Shown here in pieces: positions 1-6,887 of a DNA stretch of 64,000 bases; the first letter of the stretch is position 1, and every line of letters starts with the position of its first letter. The notes beneath the pieces were generated by a model that made no database searches, was not told where the DNA came from, and saw only the letters and a program-made list of their open reading frames with translations. The stretch lies in NCBI GenBank assembly GCA_013288325.1, contig JABDCB010000009.1, positions 1-64,000 on the forward strand, given 5' to 3'. The translations under genes were made by a program, and so were the position numbers. Source of the DNA: Bacteroidota bacterium (GTDB taxonomy: Bacteria; Bacteroidota; Bacteroidia; Palsa-965).

Positions 1-165
1 AATATCTTCAGTGATTGAGTTAATATCTTTTTGGCACTCAAGAATCAAATCAAGAAAATTATTAACGATAACTTCTTGGCTAATTGGTTCCTGAACTCGA
101 CTTTGTGTCACTTCTGTTCTTATATCAGAAATGTTTTTCAGTATTTGACAATCCACCGTCTCCAT
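1..165 (-). CDS. Hypothetical protein, N-terminal part, cut by window edge
   Basis: An open frame on the minus strand begins with ATG at 165 and stays open for 55 codons to the left window edge (METVDCQILKNI...). It is missing from the ORF track because it has no stop inside the window. The visible part is polar, with a likely helical tail rich in Asp, Glu and Ile (NNFLDLILECQKDINSITED). I recognise no family. The AT-rich spacer on its 5' side would have to hold its promoter. A random open frame of this length is possible in AT-rich DNA, so the call is moderate. Confidence 0.45.
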   Translation of the reverse strand, partial: METVDCQILKNISDIRTEVTQSRVQEPISQEVIVNNFLDLILECQKDINSITEDI

Positions 166-777
166 AAATATTGAGTATTACAGTGTTAGAAGTAATTTAT
201 TAAAATTCAACTCCTCTAACCTACTTTTTGTAATTCAAATGAAATCGCAATAATATATAAACTCAAATTGCGCTAGTAACCATTTTGTTTGAACACAACT
301 TCCATTATCTCTTCAATCCATCCAAGTCTTTCTACGTAACGTAGAATACAAAGTTAAATGACGCGAACTTCATATGCTATTTTGCATTTGTAACCTTTAT
401 TCAACTGTAAGATTCACACCCTGTATTATCAATTATTTAGTAAAAATTTGAATTTTACGGCAGATAACACATATTTCTTACATCATCAAAAAATACCAGT
501 TTCAGAATTAAATTCTTAATACTTAATCTGTTAATTGATTTTATTCTGCAAAATATTAAAATTAGATATACATATAATTAGTATTAAAATATTATTATAC
601 ATATTACGTGTATATCTTACATATGTAAGATATATTACAATTTTGTAATTCAATAAAATGGGATGGATGAGACTTTTTAGGGTTCAAGGCTGAGAATGCT
701 ACAACAATCAATCACCTTTCAATAAGTTATTCCCTCGTTTATAGCCACAAATATACAACAAAAAAGGCAAAAATATC
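166..777. other. AT-rich spacer without a supported gene
   Basis: About 610 bp of strongly AT-rich DNA lies between the truncated left gene and the SRAP gene. The only ORF-track entry touching it (708..914, minus) is antisense to the SRAP gene and is taken as a shadow. The spacer contains long A/T runs and, at 611-649, two adjacent palindromes listed separately. No RNA gene was recognised. Its base composition differs clearly from the core genes to the right and fits an accessory region. Confidence 0.6.
611..649. promoter_or_regulatory. Two adjacent AT-rich palindromes
   Basis: The 24-bp stretch 611-634 (core ATCTTACATATGTAAGAT) is a perfect palindrome. It is followed directly by ATTACAA-TT-TTGTAAT at 634-649. 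The first has the symmetry of a dimeric regulator operator, the second could be an operator or a weak hairpin. No regulator gene is adjacent, so function is inference only. Confidence 0.35.
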
Positions 778-1617
778 CTATTTCTCTTCATTTTTCTTCT
801 TTTGCTGAGAATCAGACCATGACTCGCCTTCCATAGATTTACGATGTCCCATACCCTGAGTTCTAAACTCCTCATTTGTTTTGATGTCATATTCAGCATA
901 AACCCTTTGACCAACAGGATCAGCTAGTTCCTTGCCATGATTCCTTGGGTTCTTAACGTTCGGAGATACTGGATAGGCATTCATCTCATCTGCCGGATAT
1001 GGCTCAAGCATGGCAGTCACAATCGATAAATCTGTTGACTCCTTGATCCAAGCATATTCCTGATCCTTTCGTAGGATTACTGGAGAACGGTGATGTCCTA
1101 TTTTTTGCATTAATTCATTAGCTACCGTTGTGATAATAGAAAATGAAGTAATCACTTCCCCTGTTTCTTTATCAACCCATCTGTCCCATATCCCTGCCAT
1201 TGCAAATGGCCTTCGCTCTTTTAGGTATACCAAATATGGCTTACTTAAGCCTTCGGCCTTATTTCCCTCATAAAAACAGTCAGCTATCACTAAACAACGC
1301 TGTCTTCGTATTCCGGTTCTGAAGGATGGTTTATTGATAATGCCTTTCCCTCTGGTAAATTTCGGATCGTCTTCTTTATTATTATCACCTTCGGATCTGG
1401 CATTAAACAAATACATCTGCTTCTTTGCCCAAGAGGGGGTCAACCCAAATTTTGCCAGCGTCAATTCTCGTGGGCTTTCACTTAGGATCACGGGATCCAT
1501 TTGACCTACACCGAGATTGTAATTTGGCTCAAATAAACTAAGCTGATTACTAGCTTTTACATCGAAGATCTTTTCTATCACTTCTACTTTGGATACTACT
1601 ATTATTCTTCCACACAT
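778..1617 (-). CDS. SOS response-associated peptidase (SRAP/YedK/HMCES-like)
   Basis: This 279-residue protein is an SRAP-family member, which crosslinks covalently to abasic sites in single-stranded DNA and shields them. It begins MCGR, so Cys2 becomes the N-terminal nucleophile once Met is removed. Other family landmarks are present in order: FNARSEG (about residue 70), ADCFYEG with the catalytic Glu, and a GHHRSPVIL segment matching the conserved H-x-R-M/S-P block. In many homologues the Glu motif reads GFYEW, so CFYEG is a mild deviation. The family length is 200-280, so it is complete, with a charged Lys/Glu tail. It starts 2 nt after the stop of the 93-residue gene upstream, suggesting coupled translation. 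Confidence 0.93.
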   Translation of the reverse strand: MCGRIIVVSKVEVIEKIFDVKASNQLSLFEPNYNLGVGQMDPVILSESPRELTLAKFGLTPSWAKKQMYLFNARSEGDNNKEDDPKFTRGKGIINKPSFRTGIRRQRCLVIADCFYEGNKAEGLSKPYLVYLKERRPFAMAGIWDRWVDKETGEVITSFSIITTVANELMQKIGHHRSPVILRKDQEYAWIKESTDLSIVTAMLEPYPADEMNAYPVSPNVKNPRNHGKELADPVGQRVYAEYDIKTNEEFRTQGMGHRKSMEGESWSDSQQKKKNEEK

Positions 1618-1619
1618 CG

Positions 1620-1901
1620 CTAATAATTTTTATTTGCGGTAACGTTCAGGGTAAATCCCTTCATATAGCTCATTAAATCCCTATATGCATCGTCTTTAGT
1701 TAATGCATGCATACGATTAGGGGTGTAATCTAAAGGAGCGTCTTTCGGTTTGTAGTAATGGCTAATCTGCCAATAATACCTGATCGGAATATGCTGCCCA
1801 AGCTGCCTAATACTCTGGATAATTCTTGCTTTAATGGGATATTCCAATCCTTCCATTTTCAATTGATATTCTTGTAGCACCTCATATAGTTCATAATTCA
1901 T
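1620..1901 (-). CDS. Small conserved-looking hypothetical protein upstream of the SRAP gene
   Basis: A 93-residue soluble protein rich in Tyr and His (RYYWQISHYYKPKDAPLDY) ending in a short Asn/Lys tail. No signal peptide, membrane segment or known motif is visible. The stop codon TAG lies 2 nt before the ATG of the SRAP gene, so the two are very likely cotranscribed and translationally coupled. By association it may serve in DNA-damage handling, but nothing in the protein itself shows this. Confidence 0.65.
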   Translation of the reverse strand: MNYELYEVLQEYQLKMEGLEYPIKARIIQSIRQLGQHIPIRYYWQISHYYKPKDAPLDYTPNRMHALTKDDAYRDLMSYMKGFTLNVTANKNY

Positions 1902-2041
1902 ATCGCGAAAATTTGTTTGGTTTTATGACTTGTCTGCAAAGTCAAGATAAGAATAAAAGTTCAAATATCATTGGGAAAATTTGTCCTATATTTGATTACT
2001 AAAACAATTTAAATGGCGTAAAAACAGACATTACATAACAT

Positions 2042-2198
2042 ATCAGCGTTAGCTGTATTCTGGTAGTCAAAATCGCGAAATTTTAACCACGTCCAAGAAT
2101 ATAAGTTGATGCTCACGTCAAAGGCGTGGGCTTTACTTATTTGGACGAAGGTGTTTCGCGATACCTGACTACCAATATGGTAAATGTCCCACGCTGAT
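2042..2198 (+). ncRNA. Long rod-shaped RNA candidate, possibly 6S-like
   Basis: About 155 nt fold into one long interrupted hairpin. Helices nest in order: ATCAGCGT/ACGCTGAT (2042/2191), GGTAGTC/GACTACC (2062/2167), TCGCGAAA/TTTCGCGA, CGTCCAA/TTGGACG, ATAAGT/ACTTAT, and an apical GCTCACG/CGTGGGC stem. Size and architecture resemble 6S RNA, a rod that mimics an open promoter and binds RNA polymerase. Just downstream, ATGTCCC...CTGAT-T7-ATCAG...GGGACAT can form an alternative hairpin competing with the outer stem. The strand is uncertain because the structure is near symmetric; plus is chosen because of the downstream hairpin. The ORF 2009..2242 (minus) across it is rejected. A different structured RNA is possible. 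Confidence 0.5.
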
Positions 2199-2247
2199 TT
2201 TTTTATCAGCCTGTTCGGGACATTGGGGCATAAAAAAATCAATATAC

Positions 2248-2754
2248 ATGAAAATCAAATTTATTCTCGGAGTATTTGCGCTAACTATTATTATGGCATC
2301 ATGCTCTTCCACACAACAGATAGGAAAAGTAAACATGATTTCAACAAGAAATGTTGACTCTAAAAACTATGTTCTAATCAAGACTTATGCCGGAAGCACG
2401 ACAAAAGAATTAAAGAAGAGTAGGGCTTCGAGTATTGAAGAAGCAATCAACAATACAGTAAAAGCTGTTCCGGGCGGAGAGTATTTAATGAACGTTGCAA
2501 TTTTTTTGATCAAAGGTAAATACTACGCTGTTCAAGGAGATGTATATGGATTGTCTGGCACTATCTCTTATCGTGGTTTTGTTGCCGGAGATAAAGTAAC
2601 ATGGGAAGATCGAGCTTCGCTATTCGATAAAAAACAGTACGTATCGGGTACGATTATTTCGCTTAAAGACGATAACACCGTTATCATTAAACTGGATAAT
2701 TCTGAAAAAACAGTCGAAATATCCTACGATAAGATCAGTAAGATTCAAAAATAA
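2248..2754 (+). CDS. Putative lipoprotein, possibly TRL-like
   Basis: The 168-residue product begins with a type II signal peptide (MKIKFILGVFALTIIMASCSS); the lipobox M-A-S-C puts the acylated Cys at residue 19. The mature part has a central GGEYLMNVAIFLI stretch followed by YYAVQGDVYG, a layout like the TRL-like lipoprotein family of Bacteroidota, but I hold that only weakly. The last 60 residues look like a small beta barrel or SH3-like fold (KQYVSGTIISLKDDNTVIIKL). It is monocistronic: the 6S-like element precedes it and a clear terminator follows 20 nt after the stop. It probably sits in the periplasmic face of a membrane. Confidence 0.7.
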   Translation: MKIKFILGVFALTIIMASCSSTQQIGKVNMISTRNVDSKNYVLIKTYAGSTTKELKKSRASSIEEAINNTVKAVPGGEYLMNVAIFLIKGKYYAVQGDVYGLSGTISYRGFVAGDKVTWEDRASLFDKKQYVSGTIISLKDDNTVIIKLDNSEKTVEISYDKISKIQK

Positions 2755-2772
2755 ATTTCTTTATGCTTTTTT

Positions 2773-2801
2773 AAATCCGGGCTAATTGTCCGGATTTTTT
2801 T
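2773..2801 (+). terminator. Rho-independent terminator after the lipoprotein gene
   Basis: AAATCCGG-loop-CCGGATTT followed by a run of T. The ORF-track start of the next gene (TTG at 2786) falls inside this hairpin, which is one reason to move that start to 2849. Confidence 0.8.
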
Positions 2802-2848
2802 GTTCTGAAATTACAATCGAATCTGTTTTGTATTTTAGTTGCAATTCT

Positions 2849-3505
2849 ATGGATAAAAAACAATCAAACAAGGAACGAATTGTATTGGAATACGATTCGG
2901 AGAACTGGATAAAAGTAATGAGTTATATTATTTCTATGCGAGTATCAATTGCAGAAGGGAAGGATATTCCTATAAATGTTGCGAAAGGACTAAAAGCTCT
3001 TTTGGTAGATACTACAACTAAAAACAATGCTATCTACAAAAAAAAGATCGAGTCTGTAAAAAAACTAACGATAATGCGTTTTGCCGGAGATAAACACTAC
3101 AAGTTTAATTCCAAAAGAAAATATGCCAAAGAAGAATCGTTTATTGGAATAAGAATTATGCAGATACATCAAAGAGGAGTTACTTATGAAAGGAATTTAA
3201 ATTCATTATTAGGTTGGTTATTTGAGGAGCTAATAATTAGGTATGCGCATGATCCAATAATTGAGAAAGACATTTGCGCTCATTTTATTTTCGAACGAAT
3301 AAATCACTTCATTGAAAAGTGCCTAGATAAAAAATCTCAAAAACTAATGAGTAATAGTAAATTCAAACGATTTGCCATTACGGGATTCATTACACGCCAG
3401 CTCGGATTTCAGGTTACGAATAAAATAAATCCATCCAACAAAGACCTAGCTGATGCAATGAAGCATCCGCTAAATCCGCAGGTAAAGAAAAAAGGCTCAA
3501 AATAA
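2849..3505 (+). CDS. Hypothetical basic protein
   Basis: I start this gene at ATG 2849 (MDKKQSNKERIV...), giving 218 residues. The ORF-track start at 2786 is a TTG inside the upstream terminator, and its extra 21 residues look non-coding. The protein is soluble, very basic (many Lys and Arg) and probably alpha-helical, with stretches such as NLNSLLGWLFEELIIRYAH. No signal peptide or known motif was recognised. Its codon use is AT-rich like its accessory neighbours. It is flanked by terminators on both sides, so it is a single-gene unit. Confidence 0.65.
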   Translation: MDKKQSNKERIVLEYDSENWIKVMSYIISMRVSIAEGKDIPINVAKGLKALLVDTTTKNNAIYKKKIESVKKLTIMRFAGDKHYKFNSKRKYAKEESFIGIRIMQIHQRGVTYERNLNSLLGWLFEELIIRYAHDPIIEKDICAHFIFERINHFIEKCLDKKSQKLMSNSKFKRFAITGFITRQLGFQVTNKINPSNKDLADAMKHPLNPQVKKKGSK

Positions 3506-3520
3506 TTTGAGCCTTTTTTT
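3491..3520 (+). terminator. Rho-independent terminator
   Basis: GGCTCAAA-loop-TTTGAGCC followed by seven T. The left arm overlaps the last codons of the preceding gene. Confidence 0.88.
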
Positions 3521-3689
3521 GTAATTCAACCTTCAGAAGAAGTTTAATGGTATAAGAATTACTAAGATACGCAAAATATTAATTGGGGAAATTTTTGTGA
3601 TTTTTTTCCTAGGAAAAATTCATCCTTTTTCTTCCTAATCCATCTGTTAACATACAGAACAAACGGTTGTTCTTTTGTAGACCTTTTTA

Positions 3690-3763
3690 AGGTCGGTAGT
3701 TCAACTGGATAGAATAATGGTATAATCAGCCATAGGTTACGAGTTCGACTCTCGTCCGACCTT
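3690..3763 (+). tRNA. tRNA-like gene with anticodon AAT (isotype doubtful)
   Basis: A full cloverleaf can be drawn: acceptor AGGTCGG/CCGACCT (7 bp), U8, D stem GTTC/GAAT with loop GG, anticodon stem ATGGT/GCCAT (one G-U), T stem ACGAG/CTCGT with loop TTCGACT. The seven-base anticodon loop ATAATCA gives anticodon AAT, with C at position 37. AAT would read the Ile codon AUU, but bacteria normally use GAT, and a pyrimidine at 37 is rare. Acceptor, D arm and T arm resemble Bacteroidota tRNA-Arg(TCT), so this may be a diverged or retired copy. No CCA is encoded. A 6-bp hairpin GACCTT/AAGGTC overlaps the 5' end and could compete with the acceptor. Confidence 0.55.
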
Positions 3764-3893
3764 CACTTAAATATATTGTCTTTTACTACTCTACTATTTT
3801 GAAAATAATAACATTGAAAAAAAAGGTTAAAAACTTGGTTTTATGATGACTTGGCACTTATTTTGCATTGTGTTACAATGTAAATAAACCTAT

Positions 3894-4055
3894 ATGGCAA
3901 CCAAAACCGAACACCTAGTAATCAGAATGACTCCAGAACTACGAAAAAAATTGCAGCAGCTTGCCGATCAGGATCACCGGAAACTGTCTGACTTCATTCA
4001 TCTGCAACTTGAAAAATTAGTAGAAACAAAAGAGCCGGACAAACGGCAGGAATAG
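3894..4055 (+). CDS. Small ribbon-helix-helix-like protein
   Basis: A 53-residue ORF, below the track cutoff, starts with ATG at 3894 and ends with TAG at 4053-4055 (MATKTEHLVIRMTPELRKKL...). The pattern beta strand (HLVIRMTPEL), helix (RKKLQQLADQDHRK), then LSDFIHLQLEKLV fits a ribbon-helix-helix DNA-binding protein of the CopG/Arc type, as found in antitoxins and plasmid or transposon repressors. No partner toxin is adjacent; the IS1380 transposase starts 93 nt downstream. It may regulate its own promoter or belong to the mobile segment. Confidence 0.65.
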   Translation: MATKTEHLVIRMTPELRKKLQQLADQDHRKLSDFIHLQLEKLVETKEPDKRQE

Positions 4056-4066
4056 TACTAAAAAAG

Positions 4067-4140
4067 AAACAGCTACTTGGCTTCGATTTGCGACCTCGAC
4101 CAATATAGCTGTTTGATAAAACTACCAGTGCGAACTGGTA
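4067..4140 (+). promoter_or_regulatory. Two hairpins just upstream of the transposase start
   Basis: AAACAGCTA (4067) pairs with TAGCTGTTT (4106), with an inner TTGG/CCAA helix, forming a 48-nt hairpin. TACCAGT-GCGA-ACTGGTA (4123-4140) forms a second 7-bp hairpin ending 7 nt before the transposase ATG. The second could hide the ribosome binding site when transcription enters from outside, a known way for insertion sequences to limit transposase. Terminal inverted repeats of the element were not found. Confidence 0.5.
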
Positions 4141-4147
4141 ATCATCG

Positions 4148-5428
4148 ATGTTAAAGATACGAAAAATAAATCGATCCGTTAATCCTTTTTCCGGGATTAA
4201 TTTTTGCATCGACGAAATTCGTAAAGCCCGGATACCAGAGCTTATTGATTACTTATTGCCTCCCCGACCAAAACAATCCACCTACTCTTATTCGGATGTA
4301 ATTCTCGGTCTTATCTACGCCAATCTTTGTGGCTCTGAAAGGCTGGAAGACATCAAAAAAATTAAGGACGAGTTCAGAGGAATACCTGATCTCCATATCC
4401 CATCACCGGATACCATCGCCAATACCCTCAAATTCCTATCAAGTGAGACAGTCGATGTGACTTCGGATTCTGACATAGAACATCAATTTAATCTTAATGA
4501 GCCTTTAAATATGCTACTACTGAAAATTGTAACAAGATTGAACATACTTAATAAATCTAAAAATGTTCTTGATTATGATAACGTAACAATCCCTACTGAA
4601 AAGTATGACTCAAAATTTACATACAAACAGTTCAGAGGGTATTCGCCCGGAGTAGCATTCATAGGCCAGTTACCCGTTTTCATTGAAGGAAGAAATGGTA
4701 ATTCTCCAGCAGCGTACAAAATGGTTGACACCTTAAAAAGGTGTCTCAAAGAACTGGATCAGCAAAACATCCCAATAAAACGCTTTCGTAGTGATTCCGC
4801 AGCTTTCCAGAAGAGCGTGATGCTTCTTATGGATAATAAAGGAATTGAATTCTTTATCAGGGCGCAGGAAAATGAATCCATCGGAGCTTCATATTCCACA
4901 GTTGAGTGGAAACCTGTCGTTATTAATGGGGAACGGTTTGAAGTGGGATCCATTAAATACTCACCCATAGACGTAAGCAGAGTATATAGGCTAGTTGTAT
5001 ACAAATGCTTGGACAGGGAAAACAAGGAAACTAACCGCCATACCGGAGATAATTATTCCGTTCTATCAATCATTACAAATGACTGGAAGATGAGTAATAC
5101 GGAGATCATAAAATTCTATGATCAGCGTGGTGCTGCCGAAAAGAACTTCTCTATGTTATTGAATGACTTCAACTGGAAACGAATGCCATTCTCATTCCTA
5201 AGCCAAAACGTTACATTCCTTGTTACTGAGGCAATAGCTTCTGTTATCTACAGGCATGTTATAAATACCATCAGCAAAAAAGTTTCTTTCGTTAATAGGA
5301 CGTTTCAACTCAAGAAATTCATCTTTCAGTTTATTTCCGTTGCAGGATACTGGACTTATGAAGGAGGAGAGTTTATTTTAAACCTGCATACAGACAGAAA
5401 ATATCAGCAAGGTGAACCACCGGGTTAG
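4148..5428 (+). mobile_element. IS1380-family transposase (DDE), apparently intact
   Basis: The 426-residue product has the layout of IS1380 transposases. The N-terminal segment NPFSGINFCIDEIRKARIPEL is followed by the LIYANLCGSERLEDI region. The DDE catalytic core shows an Asp in LDYDNVTIPTEK, an Asp in KRFRSDSAAFQ, and a Glu in the family signature YDQRGAAEKNFSMLLNDF. The end (FILNLHTDRKYQQ) matches the usual family C-terminus, so the gene looks complete without frameshift. Family length is 420-480. I could not find terminal inverted repeats or a target duplication, so the element boundaries are open; the right end may lie close to the stop, since a minus-strand small gene ends only 3 nt inside this ORF. 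Confidence 0.92.
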
Positions 5429-5604
5429 CAATCTAGTTCCCTACCTTCTTGGATCTGCTTGAAGGCTGATTCCATGTCAGTTTTACGGATATTGGCTTCC
5501 TCATTGTTCTTTGAGGCTAGGTATTTTTCTATTGAGTCGCCCCAATACACGATTACTCCCATATCCGTATTAAGGTCGTCAAAAACGGTTCGTTGAATAC
5601 ACAT
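5425..5604 (-). CDS. Small hypothetical protein A1 (paralogue of A2)
   Basis: A 59-residue minus-strand ORF (MCIQRTVFDDLNTD...), one residue below the ORF-track cutoff. It is supported by a second copy at 6043-6186: both share GVIVYWGDSIEKY, an SKNNEEA block and IRK, while codon third positions differ, as expected for protein-level conservation. A1 then continues KTDMESAFKQIQEGRELDC. The stop overlaps the last 3 nt of the transposase ORF, so its 3' end may have been shaped by the insertion sequence. Acidic, soluble, function unknown. Confidence 0.6.
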   Translation of the reverse strand: MCIQRTVFDDLNTDMGVIVYWGDSIEKYLASKNNEEANIRKTDMESAFKQIQEGRELDC

Positions 5605-5645
5605 AAGTGAATATATAAAAATCCCGAATCATAATCTCCTATATT

Positions 5646-5660
5646 AGCATTAAAAATGCT
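5646..5660 (+). promoter_or_regulatory. Hairpin abutting a start codon
   Basis: AGCATT-AAA-AATGCT forms a 6-bp hairpin that ends one base before the ATG at 5661. It could be an operator or occlude initiation of the small gene that follows. No other evidence. Confidence 0.3.
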
Positions 5661-5924
5661 ATGGAAGATAATATGGAAACAGTTTTAATGCAGTCAGTAG
5701 CCAGATTAACGGTAGAAAACTGTAGCTTAAGAGCTGAAATTACTATTTTAAAAACAGTTTTTTTAAGCTATCTGTCCAAGTCTGACAGTGAACTCTTAGA
5801 GAGTTATCACGCTTATCATGAAAAACAATTTTCAAAGTTGACCTCGCAGTATTTTTCTGATATTCCTGCAATAAATGACGAGTTGACTCGCGAGATAAAA
5901 GAGCAACTCGGAGGTATTCTATAG
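5661..5924 (+). CDS. Small hypothetical protein B, probably coiled coil
   Basis: An 87-residue acidic, helical protein (MEDNMETVLMQSVARLTVEN...) with a leucine/isoleucine heptad-like stretch at residues 15-38 and a second helix near the C-terminus. No signal peptide or known motif. A competing minus-strand ORF runs from ATG 5958 to 5743 (71 residues) and is preceded by the strong Shine-Dalgarno of repeat R1. I favour the plus-strand ORF because its composition is more protein-like and it is longer, but the two cannot be separated with certainty by eye. Confidence 0.5.
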   Translation: MEDNMETVLMQSVARLTVENCSLRAEITILKTVFLSYLSKSDSELLESYHAYHEKQFSKLTSQYFSDIPAINDELTREIKEQLGGIL

Positions 5925-5955
5925 ATTTTCGCATCAGTCTCTCTTCACTTGACTC

Positions 5956-6063
5956 CATAAAAAACCTCCTTCCCGCCTCTAAAAGGTGAAAAATTGGCCT
6001 TCTTTTCAAAAAAAGTCCCTTCCATCGATAAAATATAGTTTTTCACAGACCTCTGATTTTAGG
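5956..6063 (-). repeat. 108-bp repeat, copy R1
   Basis: On the minus strand the element runs from CCTAAAATC to GGGAAGGAGGTTTTTTATG. It matches copy R2 (6732-6840) at most positions. Shared parts: GTGAAAAACTATATTTTATC, an 8-bp inverted repeat GTGAAAAA/TTTTTCAC, an inner hairpin (CTTTT-TTTG-AAAAG here), TTTTAGAGGCGGG, and a perfect Shine-Dalgarno AAGGAGG followed by ATG. Such a strong Shine-Dalgarno is unusual in Bacteroidota. R1 replaces the end of small gene A2. Confidence 0.85.
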
Positions 6064-6186
6064 TTTACGGATACTGGCTTCCTCATTGTTTTTTGAGGCT
6101 GGGTATTTTTCAATCGAATCGCCCCAATACACGATTACTCCGGCATCAATGTTTAGGTCATCTGGATTATTTATTTGGACGGACAT
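6043..6186 (-). pseudogene. Truncated paralogue A2 of small protein A1
   Basis: A 47-residue ORF begins MSVQINNPDDLNIDAGVIVY and follows A1 closely through WGDSIEKY and SKNNEEA to IRK. It then leaves the A1 sequence exactly where repeat R1 begins and ends after PKIRGL. This shows a gene whose 3' part was replaced by the repeat. Whether the short product is made or works is unknown. Confidence 0.55.
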
Positions 6187-6262
6187 ACTTAAAAAACATT
6201 CAAAACAATATTCCAGCAAGTTCTTATTTCACTAAGTTTATGTATATCAAACCCATATCCTT

Positions 6263-6484
6263 ATGTCACATGTTGCTGTCAATATTACTTACAAAGGGAA
6301 GCCATTCACTTCTGAAATGAGCAAACAACATCCTGAACTCATGAGTCTATTCCCTGATATGTCTACATTCCTTGCGTTATATCTTCCATTACGTGATAAA
6401 GCCATTAAAAGTGGCATATTGCAATTTTTAGATATTTCAGAAGACGGAATAATGATAAATGGAGTACCTATTACCTTAACTTAA
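6263..6484 (+). CDS. Small hypothetical protein C
   Basis: A 73-residue soluble protein (MSHVAVNITYKGKPFTSEMS...) with a beta-rich start, a helical middle (LFPDMSTFLALYLPLRDKAI) and a beta-hairpin-like end (DISEDGIMINGVPITLT). No family recognised. Its stop overlaps the end of the convergent gene D by 14 nt. The overlapping ORF 6093..6320 in another frame is taken as a shadow, because it is antisense to the conserved A2 sequence. Confidence 0.55.
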   Translation: MSHVAVNITYKGKPFTSEMSKQHPELMSLFPDMSTFLALYLPLRDKAIKSGILQFLDISEDGIMINGVPITLT

Positions 6485-6734
6485 ACAATACATCGGATTG
6501 GGTTGTTGCAGAACCATCCGCCTTTGTGCTAAATGCTGAAATCAAAATACGTCCTTCGTCTTTCAAAAAAACATGAACTATTTGAATTTTACTTCCTGTA
6601 GGTAGTTCGTATTTATCCTGTATTGTTGATATCAGACTCCTAGACACTTTCTCCAACTCATCTTGAATATTGATTGAGGAGGTTTCATCGAATACTTGCA
6701 ATTCGGGAACCATTATTTTTTCAATTTGCCCCAT
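6471..6734 (-). CDS. Small hypothetical protein D driven by repeat R2
   Basis: I start at ATG 6734, nine bases after the AAGGAGG Shine-Dalgarno inside repeat R2, rather than at the track start 6785, which would translate the repeat itself. The 87-residue product (MGQIEKIMVPELQVFDETSS...) has a helical middle (DELEKVSRSLISTIQDKY) and a C-terminal beta region (KIQIVHVFLKDEGRILISAF). The layout recalls small trypsin-co-occurring-type domains, but too faintly to name. It is convergent with gene C. Confidence 0.58.
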   Translation of the reverse strand: MGQIEKIMVPELQVFDETSSINIQDELEKVSRSLISTIQDKYELPTGSKIQIVHVFLKDEGRILISAFSTKADGSATTQSDVLFKLR

Positions 6735-6840
6735 TAAAAACCTCCTTCCCGCCTCTAAAAGGTGAAAAATTAGCCTCGTTTTCAAAAAAACACCATACTA
6801 TCGATAAAATATAGTTTTTCACAGACCCTCGGATTTTAGG
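6732..6840 (-). repeat. 108-bp repeat, copy R2
   Basis: Second copy of the element described at 5956-6063. Its inner hairpin reads GTTTT-TTTG-AAAAC, so the closing C-G pair of R1 has become G-C: a compensatory change that supports a structure in RNA or single-stranded DNA. It forms the 5' leader and ribosome binding site of gene D. Confidence 0.85.
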
Positions 6841-6875
6841 TGAAGAGTGAAAAAGGATTTCTTGAAATTAATTAC

Positions 6876-6883
6876 TAAATTTG
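6876..6883 (+). promoter_or_regulatory. -7 element TAAATTTG four bases before ATG
   Basis: The Bacteroidota -7 consensus TAnnTTTG sits at 6876-6883 and the ATG of the next gene starts at 6888. The transcript would begin at or next to the start codon, predicting a leaderless mRNA. The -33 TTG is not well placed. Confidence 0.5.
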
Positions 6884-6887
6884 TTTT

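Noticed and set aside
2009-2242. 77-residue minus-strand ORF
   Set aside because: It lies across the rod-shaped palindromic element; the open frame is explained by the RNA structure and the peptide looks random.
4148-5428. Transposase as remnant of a larger integrated element or prophage
   Set aside because: No integrase, phage or conjugation gene flanks it. The Xer recombinase at 44 kb is in a core context far away.
5743-6009. Minus-strand ORF of 88 residues starting within repeat R1
   Set aside because: Its first part translates the repeat. The shorter form from ATG 5958 has a good Shine-Dalgarno but is antisense to the more protein-like plus ORF 5661..5924. Left as an alternative, not a gene call.
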